Below, one piece after another: positions 26,701 to 40,390 of a stretch of DNA of 64,000 bases. This stretch comes from Cyanoderma ruficeps (taxonomy: Eukaryota > Chordata > Aves > Passeriformes > Timaliidae), in contig VZDJ01007753.1 of NCBI GenBank assembly GCA_008694505.1, positions 21,820,696-21,884,695 of the forward strand, in the 5' to 3' direction. A program made the translations under genes and the position numbers. The first letter of the stretch is position 1. Each line of letters begins with the position of its first letter. The notes under the pieces were generated by a model. That model saw nothing but the letters and a program-made list of their open reading frames with translations. It had not been told where the DNA came from and did not search any database.

Positions 26701-29700
26701 GTCCTGTGTAAATTAACAAACCCAGTGGTAAACTTGCTTCTAGTTCAGCGGGAGACAGTGTGCAAATTAGCATTGGTTCTTAATAAGATCAGTGTCCTGC
26801 AATCTGCAGTTCTGTAGTGTTCATAATGCTGTTTCTTTTCAGGTGAAATTTTTTTTCTCTAGAGGACACTTGCACAATACATTTTTCTGACAGAGAATCA
26901 TCCTCACCCTAATCAGTTCCCTCCTTGAAAACTTTCCCTATTTCTTGTACTTTCATGCTGTGAGTGCTGCTGTGAGTTGTTGGGAATGATTATTCATTTG
27001 TAAGCTTCTTTAATAGCATTTCCTTTAGATGTTCAGGTACCCAACAGAGCAAACCAGGATTTGATTTTATAATTATAACAATTCAGCAAAAGTAATGGTC
27101 ACTCTATTGGCAATCTTTTTCTAATTTGTTCATCATAGTTTATTATCTTCTGAAAATTTCAAATAAATTATTATCTGTTACATAATTCAGAGGCAAACTA
27201 TTATCAAGGACCTTACTCTGGGAACTACAGTGCATATTGCCCCTGTATGCTTAGAGTCAAACTCTACCCATCCAATTCTGAAATCAGATTGTTCAACATC
27301 TGCCCTGAGGTATCTTGCACCATTTGTGAACCAGTTCCCCTGCCCTGCTCTCCACACCATAGAGCACAGCATGCACAAAGCTACACCCAGGAGAAATTTG
27401 ACATTTGCTGCCAAACAATGATATACTGGATCTTTAGCAACATCATCCCTGTGCCTTAAAACAACTTGTTGGTGTTTCCCTTTCTTAACTATAAAATCAC
27501 AACTGATCATTTGAAAGCAAGATATATATTTTTTAAGTACCTTCTTTTCAGGATTTTTTTCAGATTTTTTTAAAAATACTTTCTAAAACTGGTAAATGGT
27601 ATTACAGAGAGAACATTTGGGTTACTCTTGACTGGTTTATTTGATCAATTTTTTCTATCCCTTGTTAAAAATGATCATTCATGGTCAATCTTTCCACTAT
27701 CCAGCAATCTCTGTAGAAGATCAGACCACATGTGCCAAATAAAGAAGTTATCTATACTGTCCAACAGTAGGTGAATACTTTTTCTATGAAGAAAATTTTT
27801 ACGATATTAGATGAGGTCTAATGAAGGCATTTCAGCTATAAATTGTGTGCTGAAAAATGACAACGTTCCCTAATTTTTCTGTGCATTGCGAGGCATGATT
27901 ATGGAGCTGGGGGCAGGAGGATGTTCTGGTACATACCTGATAGAGATAAGAGACTGTGGTATATTCTTCTAATGGGAGTTTGGCAAGAAAAAGTTTAATA
28001 CACAGCTCTTGTCTGAACAAACCTCTCACTGTAAAATGTTTACCTTTAATGACATGTACTATTATTTCATGATTATTTTAAAATACACTTAAAGAGTTTT
28101 ACATGTTAACCAGCTACTAAGAATGCCTTAATAGACAACTAATTTTTGTTAGAGGTGTCTCGACAATTTGAATTTTATATGCATGCATTATGTTTTCTTA
28201 AAATGGGGAAATTATGCATCTGAAGGAATCTGTCTAGAATAATGGGGTTCTATAGAGGTTACTTTAATCACGTTCACCAGCAGTTATAGCTGTTTTACAT
28301 CTTATTTGCAACAAAAGGGAACTCTAATTATCTTCCAAAAGAGCATAAAATGGTGTGCTTTGCTGCTGATGTAATGTTGATTCGTGAATGCTGCTGATCA
28401 GAACTGACAACAAAATACATGTCACACTTTTAAAAAATCAGTGGTGGTGACAGGATAACCCTCTTTTGTGACCTGGGGACCGGGAGACGAGATATATATT
28501 TGCTTGCTAAGTAGAAACCATTTACAGTTTTTTACTTTGAAATAAAAATCAAAATCCTGTTATAGATGGGTTATTGATGATTTTTAACAACGCACCAGTT
28601 CTGTTGTGACTTACAAGCTACCTTCTGTAAAACAGATCTAGTGCTTGCAAATCCCGATAAAATGGAAAGGTCTGCATATTCATCTCATTTTTTATAAATT
28701 ACTGACTCTTTATTTTGTATTCCTATATACTGACAGGAATAGAAGTCCTTACAATATCTATAATAGGTATATATTTGCTTCGCATGGCGTAAGGGACAAC
28801 AAAGAATTTTGGTCCCCTTGCAGCATGGTTTCAAATGCTTGCAATTCAAACTCACACATAACTGCAGATTAGAAACATGCAGCCCACCAAAACCTGCAAA
28901 ACTTACTAAATACGATTCAGTATATCAATACCTATGCCACCCATGCACACGGAACAGTTAGCTTATATTCCATCTCAATAAGGAGTTAATCCACAGAGAT
29001 CTAAATACATTCGGCATAACTGATATTTGCTACATGGCACTGTTTACAACTCATAGTGGAAAGTTAATACTTTACATCCCATGCTTGAATGCCCTGCATT
29101 TAACCTAGATACTGAGATACCTGCCCAGTATGAAAGTTTAATTCACAGCCTTGTTTATTTAAACTAGGGACAGTAATTAAAACGCTTATATAGGCTGCGT
29201 TCGGCCTTCTTTTATAACTGTCAGTTTTCATCAGCATTGCTGGGGTTTAACACTTTAGCAGGTCTGACCCTGACTGTATACATTTAAAATAATCTGTATT
29301 TATTACTGTATACCTCCTCTATGGTACTTACTGAGTAATAAATGTTTGTACAATATTTCTTTTTCTAAATTTGGCAGCTTTGCATGCCTGTAGTATTTGA
29401 ATGTGTGACTCTGTGTTAGTATGCAGTAAATCATTTGTGCAGCACAGTTAAATAAAGCTAAAGGTTTTTTCTCAATTGAAAAATTAAAAGGAAAAATGTG
29501 GTCCACTTTAATCTACCCACACAGTCTGTGGCTTAGAGATGATTAAAGTTGAAAATGTATTTTATCAGAAGTCTTTCTGATAGTAGTCCCTCTTTCTGTT
29601 CAATTTTTCTGTCTCTTTGTGGAAATCATCTACTCACGTGAATAATTCCAAATCAGTGATATGAGTAACATTGTTTTACAGTACTTTCATTTATGGGTGT

Positions 29701-30533
29701 TGTCCAACAATTCATTTTATACCAATTTTACATCAGTATCATGTAAAATAACAGATTTGATCCAAAAGCTCCTAGAACCAGCTTCAGCAAGCAAAGTATT
29801 TTAGAGCAGAAATGGGCATATCATTGACTAAAGATTGGTTTTGAGAGAGGAGAAATGATCCCAAAGGCTTTTCTGTCTAGATTCCTAGAGAATTTTACAT
29901 TTTCATTAGATGTGATCTGTTTATTCTGATGCATTTTCTTTACTTTGCATCTGTTACAAAGAGTCTTCAAATGCACAAGGGGAATGTCCTTTGAATTTTA
30001 TGATCTATTTTTTTTCTACTGGGTACCAAGACATAATTCATTTTAATTGTTAGTACATTACTCATCACTACTCATATGGAAAAAAATACAGCTTTACAAA
30101 TTACTGAATTGTACCTTTCTGTTTAAAAAACAAAAAATCAGCTGCAAAAAATCAAGTACAAAAAATGCTGTTGGTTTGTTTTCTATTTCTTCATTTGTGT
30201 GAAAAATTTTCCACTATTTTCATGACTGCTAGTTAGACGCTCTGCAAATATGGGACAGAACCAGTTATTTCTGAATACTTAAGGACACACAAAAAACATT
30301 TGTCTGTCCTATGTGTATACCACAAATCCACACTCGTATTTTTCATCTCCACTTTTCCATTTTCCACCACATAAAAAGTGTATTTGACCTACAGGTGAGA
30401 CTAAGTAGAATGTTTCCATATCTATTACCATTTGAAGGTAAGAACTCTTCTTCATCAAGTTCAATATCCTAAACTAAACTCTATACTTCTTTCATTTGAA
30501 TTAAATGCTTTGTACTGCATTAATTTGCTGCAT
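17767..30533. other. Long AT-rich non-coding stretch, no gene seen
   Basis: The longest open frame is 122 codons (19897-20265, plus) and shows no recognisable domain. I saw no LTR or clear CR1 fragment in nearly 13 kb, which is unusually repeat-poor compared with the right half of the window. Small items are a 16-base T run at 23092-23107 and scattered A or T runs. Blocks near 26640-26830 and 28890-29260 look like candidate conserved non-coding DNA (inference from appearance only). Confidence 0.6.
23092..23107. repeat. T homopolymer (16)
   Basis: An uninterrupted T run. It could be the reverse complement of an old poly(A) tail, but nothing transcript-like is recognisable beside it. Confidence 0.95.
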
Positions 30534-30648
30534 AAACAAAAAAAAAGGCTCCCAAAAACCCCAAAACACCAAAACCAAAACAAACAAACAAACAAAACCC
30601 CCAAAACCAAAACAAATAAAAAAAAAGCTTGTCTCTAACCAAAAAAAG
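30534..30648. repeat. C/A-only low-complexity tract
   Basis: The strand is nearly only A and C here, made of CCAAAA, CAAA and AAAC units with A runs. An A-rich simple repeat is the plain reading. The (CAAA)n units near 30578-30594 are the most regular part. Confidence 0.9.
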
Positions 30649-33600
30649 GGGCTTGAGATATGGATAATTTTAGGTGTTGGCTTCTTTTAGTACCATTTCA
30701 CTCACAATCTGAACAGTTTATCTGGATGGGTGGGAAGGAATGGCCTTGTCTTGCCATTTCTAAGAGGCTCCTTCCTCTTACCACACTCCTCAAAAGGCTC
30801 CTTTATACTCCTGGAATGAAAGTTCCTGGATGGCTAATACCCCAACCAATGCCATTTTTGAGTCAGAACATTTTTTACATGGAAAACCAGAAATATACAG
30901 AAATGTAAATATATATATATAAAAGGTGAGGTTTTGTATTTTTCTCAGAAATAAAGGTTTGCATTTCAGAAAACCCTGTGAGTTCCTCTCAGTCTTGATA
31001 TTCCTCCTCAGAAAACAGGAAAATGGTCCTTTGATGTTGATATGCTCTATTTCAAATAACAAAAATAACAGTATTGAGTATTTTGACCAGTGTTTCCTTT
31101 TCCAAATTCCCTTTGTCTGGATTGAAGCCTTTTAAGGGAGAAACATGGAAAATCGGCAATGTGATTTTAAGCATTTGGTGCTACATAGGAACACAGAATT
31201 GTCTGATGAGCTCGTCAACAAATAGTTTCCTGTTATCAGCTTCCTCAGTCCTGCAGAAGCATGGTCTCCTCCTCTATCAGGCTGGCTCCACTTGAACCCC
31301 CATGTGATGAGACAGACAGACCCCCAGTTTGCATCTCAAGCTCTGCCCTCAGCTCACATTTCTCTTAATTTTTCTCCCAATCTCTTGTTCCCAATCTCCT
31401 GTAAAATCTTACCAGCACACCAGCCCTATTTTTCTCTGTGTAGGGTCCTTTTTCCCCCTTTCTTTACTGCTGAAGGATCCCTTTTTAATTTCTTTTTCAG
31501 CAGGCAGCCATAACAAGAAGCAAACTTCATGTGGAAGGTGGGGAATGAAGCGGACAAGTAGTCCTCTCCCTGTCAGGTTTCTGGGAGGAGAAGACAGAGC
31601 CCTCCCACAGCAGGCTGCACTGGCTCCTTTCCTCAGGAAGGGAGTGTGCTCAGGAGCCAGGTAAGAGGAAAGGCTTTCCTTGTGTCAGAGCCAAAATTTG
31701 TCATCAGCCTGGAGGTTCCCATGTCATCCTGCCATCTCTGCCAGAAGCCCATTACTCATCCCTAATTCCTGGGAGCTGGCATTATTGCTACATGTTACTC
31801 ATTAGCATTGCTACAACTGTGGGTGGGAGCTCTGAGCAGCCATCTCACACTCCAGGCCCCACGTTCACAAGCTGGCCCTTTGTGCAAGAAATATTATTTT
31901 TAAATGTCAACCATGTATTAAGTAATGACTCAAGGGACTAACAAATCAAAGCTCAAGGCTTTGAGTGAGACACTCATCTGTCTAATAAACATGGAGTTAG
32001 ATTGTAGTGGATCTCATTTAACCACCAATCACCCTTAAGCTCAGCTGCTCTATTTCACTACCTCGTATCTAAATATCATATCTAAATATGCTTAAACCCA
32101 GACCTTCTGCAGGTAGCAGGGCCAAGTGTGAGAAGCAGCAACAAAGCCAGACTTTAGGTGTCAAGAGAGCTCTTGGCACCTGAAGAGTAACACAAAGGAA
32201 AAGAATACTGTTCATTGACAACTTGTTTCTTTTCTTACTACTTAAAAATCCAGGCCCAAAATATATGACTATAGAGCCTGATCAAAGCCCATTAATTTCC
32301 ATAGTATTCTTGGCATTGACTTTGATAGGCTGTGAATCAAGCCCATCCTCAAGTAGAACATATGGGTCTCTTGCACAGCTTATTTCTATTCATATTTCAC
32401 TTTTTTTTTTATTTATTTCATACATTATTCACAGTTTGTGATGGCAGAAAGACAGTTTATATCAGTGACACAAAGAAGACAAAGAAAGAAATACAGCATA
32501 TGTGTTGTCATTATTATGAAAACTAAGGCATATTGGGCACAATGCATTTCATTTTCATTATATTACAGGATTCTAATAAGCATCATTGATAGTGAAGTCA
32601 CTTGTCCTTAGCACAAGTAAATAAGAAAGAAATGAAAACTTTTCAGGTTGTTTTTGAAAATCTTGTATACTGTCTAGGCATTTTAAGCACAAATTTAATT
32701 TCACTTCAACATCTCAAGTTCCTTTGATGACAAAGTCACGTATCTTTAGTCCCAAACACAAAAGTAAATAAGACATTTAGATAGTTTTCTTTTACTTTGA
32801 AGGCAGTTTTATATTTGAAAATGTGAGTGCCTATGTGAGACACATTGAATTTTCTGGTTCAGTCCAGCTGTGGGCTTAGTTAGGGCAATTATCTAATACC
32901 TGATAAAACACAACTGCGTCTACCTGAAGGTCTGCAGAAATACAGGAAATCATTAAGTAAATACAGATTATGATGGAAATGCAGGATGAAATGTCTCTCA
33001 TGACCAGGACTCCAGGCCCAGCCCTATGCAATGTGTGCAGTTATAACCAAGTTCACAATATTCATTAATCTAAGTTATAGCTTGAGGTCTCAGAAGACCT
33101 GGGGAATGTTGAGCTTTCACCCTAATTTTTTTTTTAATCTGAATTTTAATTTTATTTAACTTGATGCAATATTTTACCTAATACCTATCAAGTTTTTTTT
33201 TACCCAAATCTCCCAAATACTCTTTTCACACACTGCCTTCACTTTCTCTCCATTTAGATCTGTTTTTTGCAGATTAAAAATTAATGTCTGGTTGCCAGGA
33301 GGAGAGAGTGATTATGAAATCCACTGTAGTAATATTTTAAACAAATAAATAAAAACAGCTGGGAAAAGTCAACAAGATCTCCAAGTCAAAAATATAATGT
33401 CTCTTGAAAATATGGACAGAATGTTTTCCCATTGAGATATGGCAATGGTATTGCTAACAGCATGCAGCAACTAGGAACGAGAACACTAAATGGCAACAGC
33501 CTTTTGTGGCAATTTTTCTTTTGTAAGGAAGAAAATGAATGAGTATGATTTTTCTTGTGAGTCAGTGATGAATATTTTTCATGTATGCCACTGCTGAGTT

Positions 33601-35977
33601 TCCTGTAGGTCATAACAGATACAAGTGGGAGGATAGGATAGTTGGCTGGGAGAAGATCACACAATTAAAAAATACATCCCCAATGTTATTTCATGATTTG
33701 AGTGAAGAAGGAGGATTCTATTTAAAACTATTTATTTTAAAATACTTTCTCAGATTTTTCACTCAACTGAAATTCACTCCCCTTCCTCAAGAGCAATAAG
33801 GTCATATTTATATGCACTTTGCTTTGCAGAAAATTCTCATTCATCATCTCTGTCCCTGAGTTCTAGTAATTCACACGCGCACTCTTTAATAGATTTTTAA
33901 AAATACTTCTTATGAAAAGAAGACAAAGTGCTCCTATGAACATAGTTTCCATGGAGTAACACATTGGTAGGTATATGCTACTGCCCTAACCTACCTTAAG
34001 CATTGTTGACCAGTGTTTAGATCATGGATGTGTTATTTAGTGGTTAAGTGTTTTCAAAGCTTAGAATTCGCTATGTCATCACATCACAATTTAAAAGAGC
34101 CAGTCAGGAAACTCTCTTCTGAACCTGAGAAATGTTTTTCAAGATTTTTTTTTTGCTTTCCTTTCTCTAGGACTAGGGCTAATTTTAGTTCTATTCCAAA
34201 AATGGTCTCCTGGCCTCATGGAGTAGCAAATCTATTCTTGTAAGAGGTGTATGTATATAGCTCTAGCAGCCACTTGGCCAGTGATCAAGCACTGTGCAGC
34301 ACCAAACAGTTTATACTCACTTTATTTCTCAAAAGCTGGACATAGACAGCCTTGAAGAAAGCAGCATAGGTGGATAAGGTCTTCCTGAAGGACACATGGT
34401 GGTGGAAACAACTTGTAGCATTGTGAGAGACCAGTTTCCTCTGGCACCTTAAGCTGGTGGTGAGCTTATGTCAAGGCATTCTTCCTTGCCTGGGTCTCCT
34501 TTCTTCCTCTTCCTTTGGTGTCACTCTCCCTCTTCTCTGGGCACACAGGAGCTTGCACGTGGGAGGGCTATTTGAAATGGAAGGGTGGTAGGCACAGACT
34601 GTTGCATGAAGCCTGTGATCTTCCCATCTCTCCCATCTGCCTTCCAAAATCTTCCTGACTTTCCAGAAAATATTATCTATTTTCTTCTCATTGTACAAAC
34701 AAAACACCTTTTGATTCTTGGTGCTTGCTCCTAAATACCTGAGAATGTCTCTTTTGGTACAGCAATTTTTAATTTTCTACTTCCAAGGGTGAGAATGATG
34801 CAAACTATTTTACCCTCATCCTTAGAAAAAAGCCAAATTTCCACAGTCTGTTCTGCTGAGGAAGCATGAGATTGCTCTAATTAAGAAAATTGAAGTTTCC
34901 AAAGTTCTTCTGAAAGAGAAAAAAATATAAGCAAAGAATGTGACAATGAGATGAAGTGCAGTGGCCAGTGGAATATGGGAAAATGCCACAAGTTTCTAGT
35001 CAGTGTCTTTCCAGCTATCACCCGAAAATCTATCTAGTATTTTGACACTCTTACAATATGAGGTCTGAACAGACAATAAATGTAAAATGTTCACCATAAA
35101 TGTGAAATGTTTCCAAAAAACCTGTAAAGAAATTACAATATACCTAAAGTGGAGAGCAAGTAGAGACACTCTGCCTAGTATTCAAATAAGAAAACTGAAA
35201 CTTTTCTTCATATTTGTGTTAAAAGAACAGCCAGCCTATGCTATATGCTCTTTCAACTATACTTCAAATATGACTTTTTATTAATGTCACTGTGATTACT
35301 TGCTTTCCTGACTCCTTGTAAGGAATAAGATTTGTTTAATCTCCTTTCTCTCCAAGCCTACTTGTCATACTGAATTCCAACTTTAAAAAAAAATCTTAAT
35401 CTGGCTAGTTGTCTCATAGAATTTGGCTTCTTCTAGATTAGGGTGGATTTTGTGTCTCTAATAAAAGGAGGATATTTTAAGAGTAACTCAGTGCTGACTA
35501 CCAATATGAAAAAACTTTTAATATTGCTGTCTTAAGGACTATTATTACAGATAAAATGTATTTTGATCTACTCAGCTATGTGGAAGTATTATATTTGCAG
35601 AACAGAAATATTTAACCGAACCAAAACCAGCAAACAGAAGAAAATTCAGGAATTCAAAAACCTGGGAACAAATCATTAAAAAACAAATCTTCAAAATATA
35701 TAGGCATGTCTCATAGTCTGAAACAAATATCTGAGCAAAAATATTTCATTTTGGGAATCTGTACAGATACATGTGAAAATAATTCTTTGTTCAACAGCTT
35801 CCTCATGTTAATAGCATAAAGGAAGCTTTAAATATTGTCACGTCCAGAAATGGATTCTAATTTTTATTTTCTTTTAAAGACAGTGCTTATGACTGAGACT
35901 CCTGAAACTCATAATTCTGGTTTACATGTTAAAACAGGGAAAGGAATGAGCTCTGCAATTTGAATAGCAACCTTAAA

Positions 35978-36031
<54 letters not shown>

Positions 36032-39000
36032 NAGTAGGAGATTGAAGGAAAGCATCAATTTAAAAGCCATATAATGAAGTGTCTGAATTTATATACAAGA
36101 CAAATATAAGATTCAAATTTAAAAATAATACCTCTTTAAGACAGTGCCTGTGTGCCTCAGTCATAAACTGGGGCATTGGTATTAACACGAAACACTAAGC
36201 AGACAAGATCCTTCATATGCCAAAGACAATTGTTCCAGCAAGAGGGGTTTTCTTTGTTACTACCATCTTCTAAGTGTATAGGCAGACACAGCTTTGCAAA
36301 AATAAGTGTAATAATGCATTAACTCAAAGAATACGGCCAGAAAATGTGAACCTTTTCAGTCAGGTGAGTCTTTCTTCAGGTTATATGCTTCAAACTAACA
36401 TAGATATTTCATGATTATGTCAAAGCCAGTTTTGCAAATATTTAGAATCAAAGTAAATGAGGTCAGAATTTTGTGGAAAGGACCAGTCAATTATCCTATA
36501 ATTAAAGCCTGCAAAATAATGCATTACACCATGGAATATAATTCACATTCAGTGTGCAGCTGTACAACTGGTATTTCCTAACACCAGAATAATAGACTGC
36601 AATCTCAGTAATTGTGGGACTGACTTGAAAATCTTGAAGATACAGAGCATGTAAAAGACATTCTCCCCAGAAATTGTGGGTTTGTTTTTTCTTTGATAAG
36701 CACAATGACATTATGTCTCTCCTCTTCATTCAAAACTCTGGTGAGCAAGTCAATTTTGTGCCTTGCATTGTTAAAATTTTGTAATACTTTTGCAAGACTG
36801 ACATACGTAGCTAAGACTAATAAAGCCACACCTTTTAAACACATACTCTTCATGTTTCTCCTGGCCTGCAACTGCTTACCTTATTGCATCTACTGTACAT
36901 TCTGCCCTAAGGAGGAAATGTGTTCACACTCTGCATTAAATACCTTTATAGAGCAGAAATGCACATGCCCATAAAAGAAGAGTAAACTGGCCCTCTCTGA
37001 GCTAGAGGATCAGACTGTGAATGATTGATTTCTCAATCAAAACCAAGTATTTACATGCCTTCAGCTGTATCTTGCATAGAGGTGAGACTTCCTGGTTCAT
37101 TTGCTACAGTCTCTTGGCACCAGTAAGATACTGATATAGATAGCAGTCTTATTCATGCTTAGTTCCATTTATTTGATGAAACCAGAAGTTGCTACTTAAA
37201 CTCATCTGTAACAGCTTCAGAAGGTAGTAAACTATTTCAAACATCAAGTAAGAAATCAGGTGATTTACATACATCCATGTAATTTTAGAAAAGCTGCAAC
37301 AAGAGTAAAATATCAGAACATAGTTTTAGCTATGCAGACCCTACAACATAACCAGTGAAGTGAAAATGAAGGGAAAAAATTCAGATGTGTCCCCAAAAAT
37401 GTAGCTGGTTAGTGAAATACCCACATTAGCAGAAAAGTCAAGTATTCTGGGTGCTTCTTGCAATTTCAGTGATGTTTTCTCAAGATTTTCTCCACTGAAA
37501 AATGCGTTATTAAATAATATAAGATGATCATATGATCCAAAAATAGAGGTAATGACCTTAATCCACTTTGTAAGCTTTGTACATAAGAGGCGTGTACCCG
37601 CTTCAGTGTTTCTCAGTATACAGTTTTGCCAGCTGGGAGGTGAAGAAATCAATTATTGTTCATGACTGTGATTTTATGGGTTGCAAACAGTGGATCTGAG
37701 TCAATCAAACTCAGATTTTTATCCAAAAGAATAACTGACTGTTTATGCCATTAGACATGAATTGCTGCTTCATTAATTATTAGCTAGCCACTATGTCCAA
37801 AAATGGTGACAGAAGAATATTGTGTGTACATATCTTCATGCAACTTGCACCAGAGCTGGAGTATTATCATTAAAATAACTCTTGTTGTCAGTCATTAGGG
37901 CTTTTTTCCAAGTTCCGTTCATGCTCATATATTCATCATGCCTCTTCTTGTTTTTGTAACTCAGGGATGCACAGTGAGTTCCAAATACCATTTGCTTGTT
38001 CAAGGCCTGGATTGTTGGCTCCTTCCCTTAGAGTGCTCTGAGCAAAATCAACATTTTTCTCATTCATTCTACTCTGCTTTTCAGGGCCAGAGCTACCACT
38101 GAAGGTGATTTCCAGTTTTTGATAGATCAACACAGCTCTGCATCAAAAGCTGTCTTGCGTGAATTTTAAGCATACAGCTTGAAGAAAGCAACACTTCTGT
38201 ATATGTAAAGTCTATAGGTAATCATCTGCACCACCTTAGAAATTGAGAAGCATTTTGCACTGCAGGCAGATGGTCATATATTTGCTAAATTTGTTGTATT
38301 TGGTAAAAGCAAAATGTGCACATTTCTAAGTTCTAATAGATGCATATAAATTAAGAACTATGCGCAGCTACATTTAAATCTTCTGTCACTTTAAGACAAA
38401 ATTTTACCAGAAAATACCTGGATGTGTAATTTTTCTCTAACATCATAAACAGAATGTTCATTTGGAACTGTATTGCTAATCACTTCCCTAAGCACACTGG
38501 GGCTTTTTAATGCAGATTTTCTTAAGTTGCATGGATACAACAAGCAAACATAATGGAAAACAAGGATGAGACCTGGGTTTCTTTCCCTTCTTGTAGGAAC
38601 TCTACTATGTTATTAGAAGCAATGACACTGTAAAAGCAATTGGATACTGTTAAAATATCTTCAGGAATTCATCAGTTATGACATTCTATTTCTATTCTAT
38701 TCCTTATTTGTTACTGGTTCTTGCAAATGTGATTTCACACAACTTTTTAAAGGGGTACAAAATCCTTGAATACCTTTGCCTTTAAGTAGCTCTGGGGGCC
38801 TGTTTACCTTTATGCCCTTAGCCTCAAGCATCTCAGTTTCGGGGCAAGGTCCTGTTCACCTCTCTGTGCCAAAAAAATGAGTTCATAAATTCATGATCAG
38901 CCTGATCCACCAAACCGACAATAACAGCTTTCAATTTGAATCAATAAGACACATGATTTACCACATTTTGAGTCACCCCAAAAGGCAAATCCAGACAGTT

Positions 39001-39036
39001 AATCGACTACTGTCCCATGTTATCTAGAAATCTTAG
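30649..39036. other. Non-coding stretch, no gene seen
   Basis: Open frames reach 111 codons at most (31329-31664, plus) without any recognisable domain. The patch at about 31240-31880 is richer in C and G than its surroundings and is unassigned. A 51-base poly(A) is listed separately. I recognised no LINE or LTR copy here. Confidence 0.6.
35981..36031. repeat. 51-base poly(A) run ending at an ambiguous base
   Basis: Fifty-one consecutive A are followed by one N at 36032. Avian CR1 elements do not end in poly(A), so this is either a simple homopolymer or the tail of a retroposed transcript. The upstream 400 bases show no AATAAA signal near the run and no recognisable reading frame, so I leave it as a homopolymer. 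The exact length is likely unreliable. Confidence 0.95.
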
Positions 39037-39238
39037 AAATCACAGAATGATAATTTGAGTTTGGTGAGAGCTCTGGAGGTCATCTCATCCAATGCCTTCC
39101 TGTTCCAGTATGATCACCTAGAGCAGGTTTCCCAGCACCATGTTCAGATGTCTTTTGAATATTTCCAAACTCCGTGTTCAAGAGACTACATAACCCACTG
39201 TGTGCAAGAGTGTTCAGTTACCTTCACAGAAAAAATTG
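39037..39238 (-). mobile_element. CR1 LINE 3' fragment
   Basis: The left end reads AATCACAGAATGATAATTTG, the reverse complement of a CR1 3' tail. It is followed by the usual reverse-complement CR1 order: a CATCTCATCCAATGCCTTCC block, GATCACCTAGAGCAGGTTTC, a CCCAGCACCATG segment and TTTTGAATATTTCCAAA. A GTTCAGTTACCTTCACAG segment closes it. The element is therefore on the minus strand with its 3' end at the left, and is 5'-truncated near 39238. Confidence 0.92.
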
Positions 39239-40316
39239 TCTAAGAAAAATAGTGTTGTTTAACTGGTGGTGGTGAGGAGAAGCAGAAGCTAGGAGTGAAA
39301 ACTCTGTTTCCCTGTGATTGCTTTGTCATTTCCACGGTCAGACACTACGGACTTTTGCTTCCATTTTTATGTCAATAGGTGTGTGTCAAGTCCTAGAACA
39401 ATAAAAAAGTCAATAGAAATTAATAATGGAATAACAGAAAACCCATTGCCTGAGTCACTTGATGAATGACTCAATGACTACACATGTATGAATACTCTTT
39501 GTTCCTGTGTTAATTGTGAGGCAACTTCACTGCCAGATCTTACCCACAGTAACTCTACTGCTGCTTCCTAATGCAAGGGGCTTTATCCTAGGCATGACAC
39601 TGAAAAAGTGATTATAGAGAGGACAAAAAAGATATTAGTAATAATAGTTGAAGACACCATCCTCAAAATATTTGACCTTGAGGGTACTTCATCTCAAGTG
39701 GAAAAACAAACCTGATGGGGAATGGTAAGGCTAGTTGTGGTCGTTAGAGAAGTTTCCAGTGTTTTCTTTGTCAAGGCAAGATTTTTTTATTCCCACTCTC
39801 AGAAAACATTTCCTATGTTTATCTAACACATCATTTCCATCACACATATATTGTCATTCCTACATAAACCCTCAGTTTGGCTTTCCAATATAGCTAGAGG
39901 AAAAGTAAACAAGCAAACACATTCCTTTCTCCTAATTGTGTCTGCAGTGGCAATGGCCAACGATTTTGTGAGTGAGGTTTTGTCTTGTTTTCCAGTTTGA
40001 GCCAACAATTACTACTGATCATACCAAAAAAAGACAGCAGACTAAACTGTATTTTACCTTTGTCCTTTTGTGGTCTTCAATGATTGACAGCTAAATTTGG
40101 ATTCGCCATAAGTGAAAAGAGCAAACTCTTGGCAAGAGTCCTGAGATGACTCCACCATCTCCACTGCTTCATAAATTTGTCAGTTTACTTTCAGGGTTTT
40201 TTTGTGGAGCTTCAATAAAGATCAACAGCAGAATGTACATGTCAACTTTTTCAGGAGTGGAGGTGTCCTCTCATGGTAAGTAGCTTTCAAGTTTATTACA
40301 TTTGGGGTAATAATAT

Positions 40317-40332
40317 CATTACTATGGTAATG
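40317..40332. promoter_or_regulatory. X-box-like palindrome
   Basis: CATTACTATGGTAATG is an inverted repeat with six-base arms (CATTAC/GTAATG) around TATG. It resembles an RFX-family X-box (two ATGGxAAC-like half-sites) but lacks the outer G and C of the consensus. Function is unproven. Confidence 0.35.
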
Positions 40333-40390
40333 ACATAATATGTGCCACTTTTGGGAATGAGAAATTACACATAATTTCTATTTGCTTCAG

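Noticed and set aside
27187..27510. 107-codon minus-strand frame
   Set aside because: No recognisable family. A vague likeness to the 47.2-47.6 kb patch was too weak to support a shared repeat.
30560..30620. CCCCAAAA-like words suggesting interstitial telomere repeats
   Set aside because: Vertebrate telomeres are TTAGGG/CCCTAA. These words are irregular and part of a C/A low-complexity tract.
31329..31664. 111-codon frame with a hydrophobic start resembling a signal peptide
   Set aside because: Leucine- and serine-rich segments arise easily from pyrimidine-rich DNA, and nothing downstream looks like a domain.
35500..36031. Possible processed pseudogene ending in poly(A)
   Set aside because: No reading frame, poly(A) signal or target-site duplication could be seen upstream of the A run.
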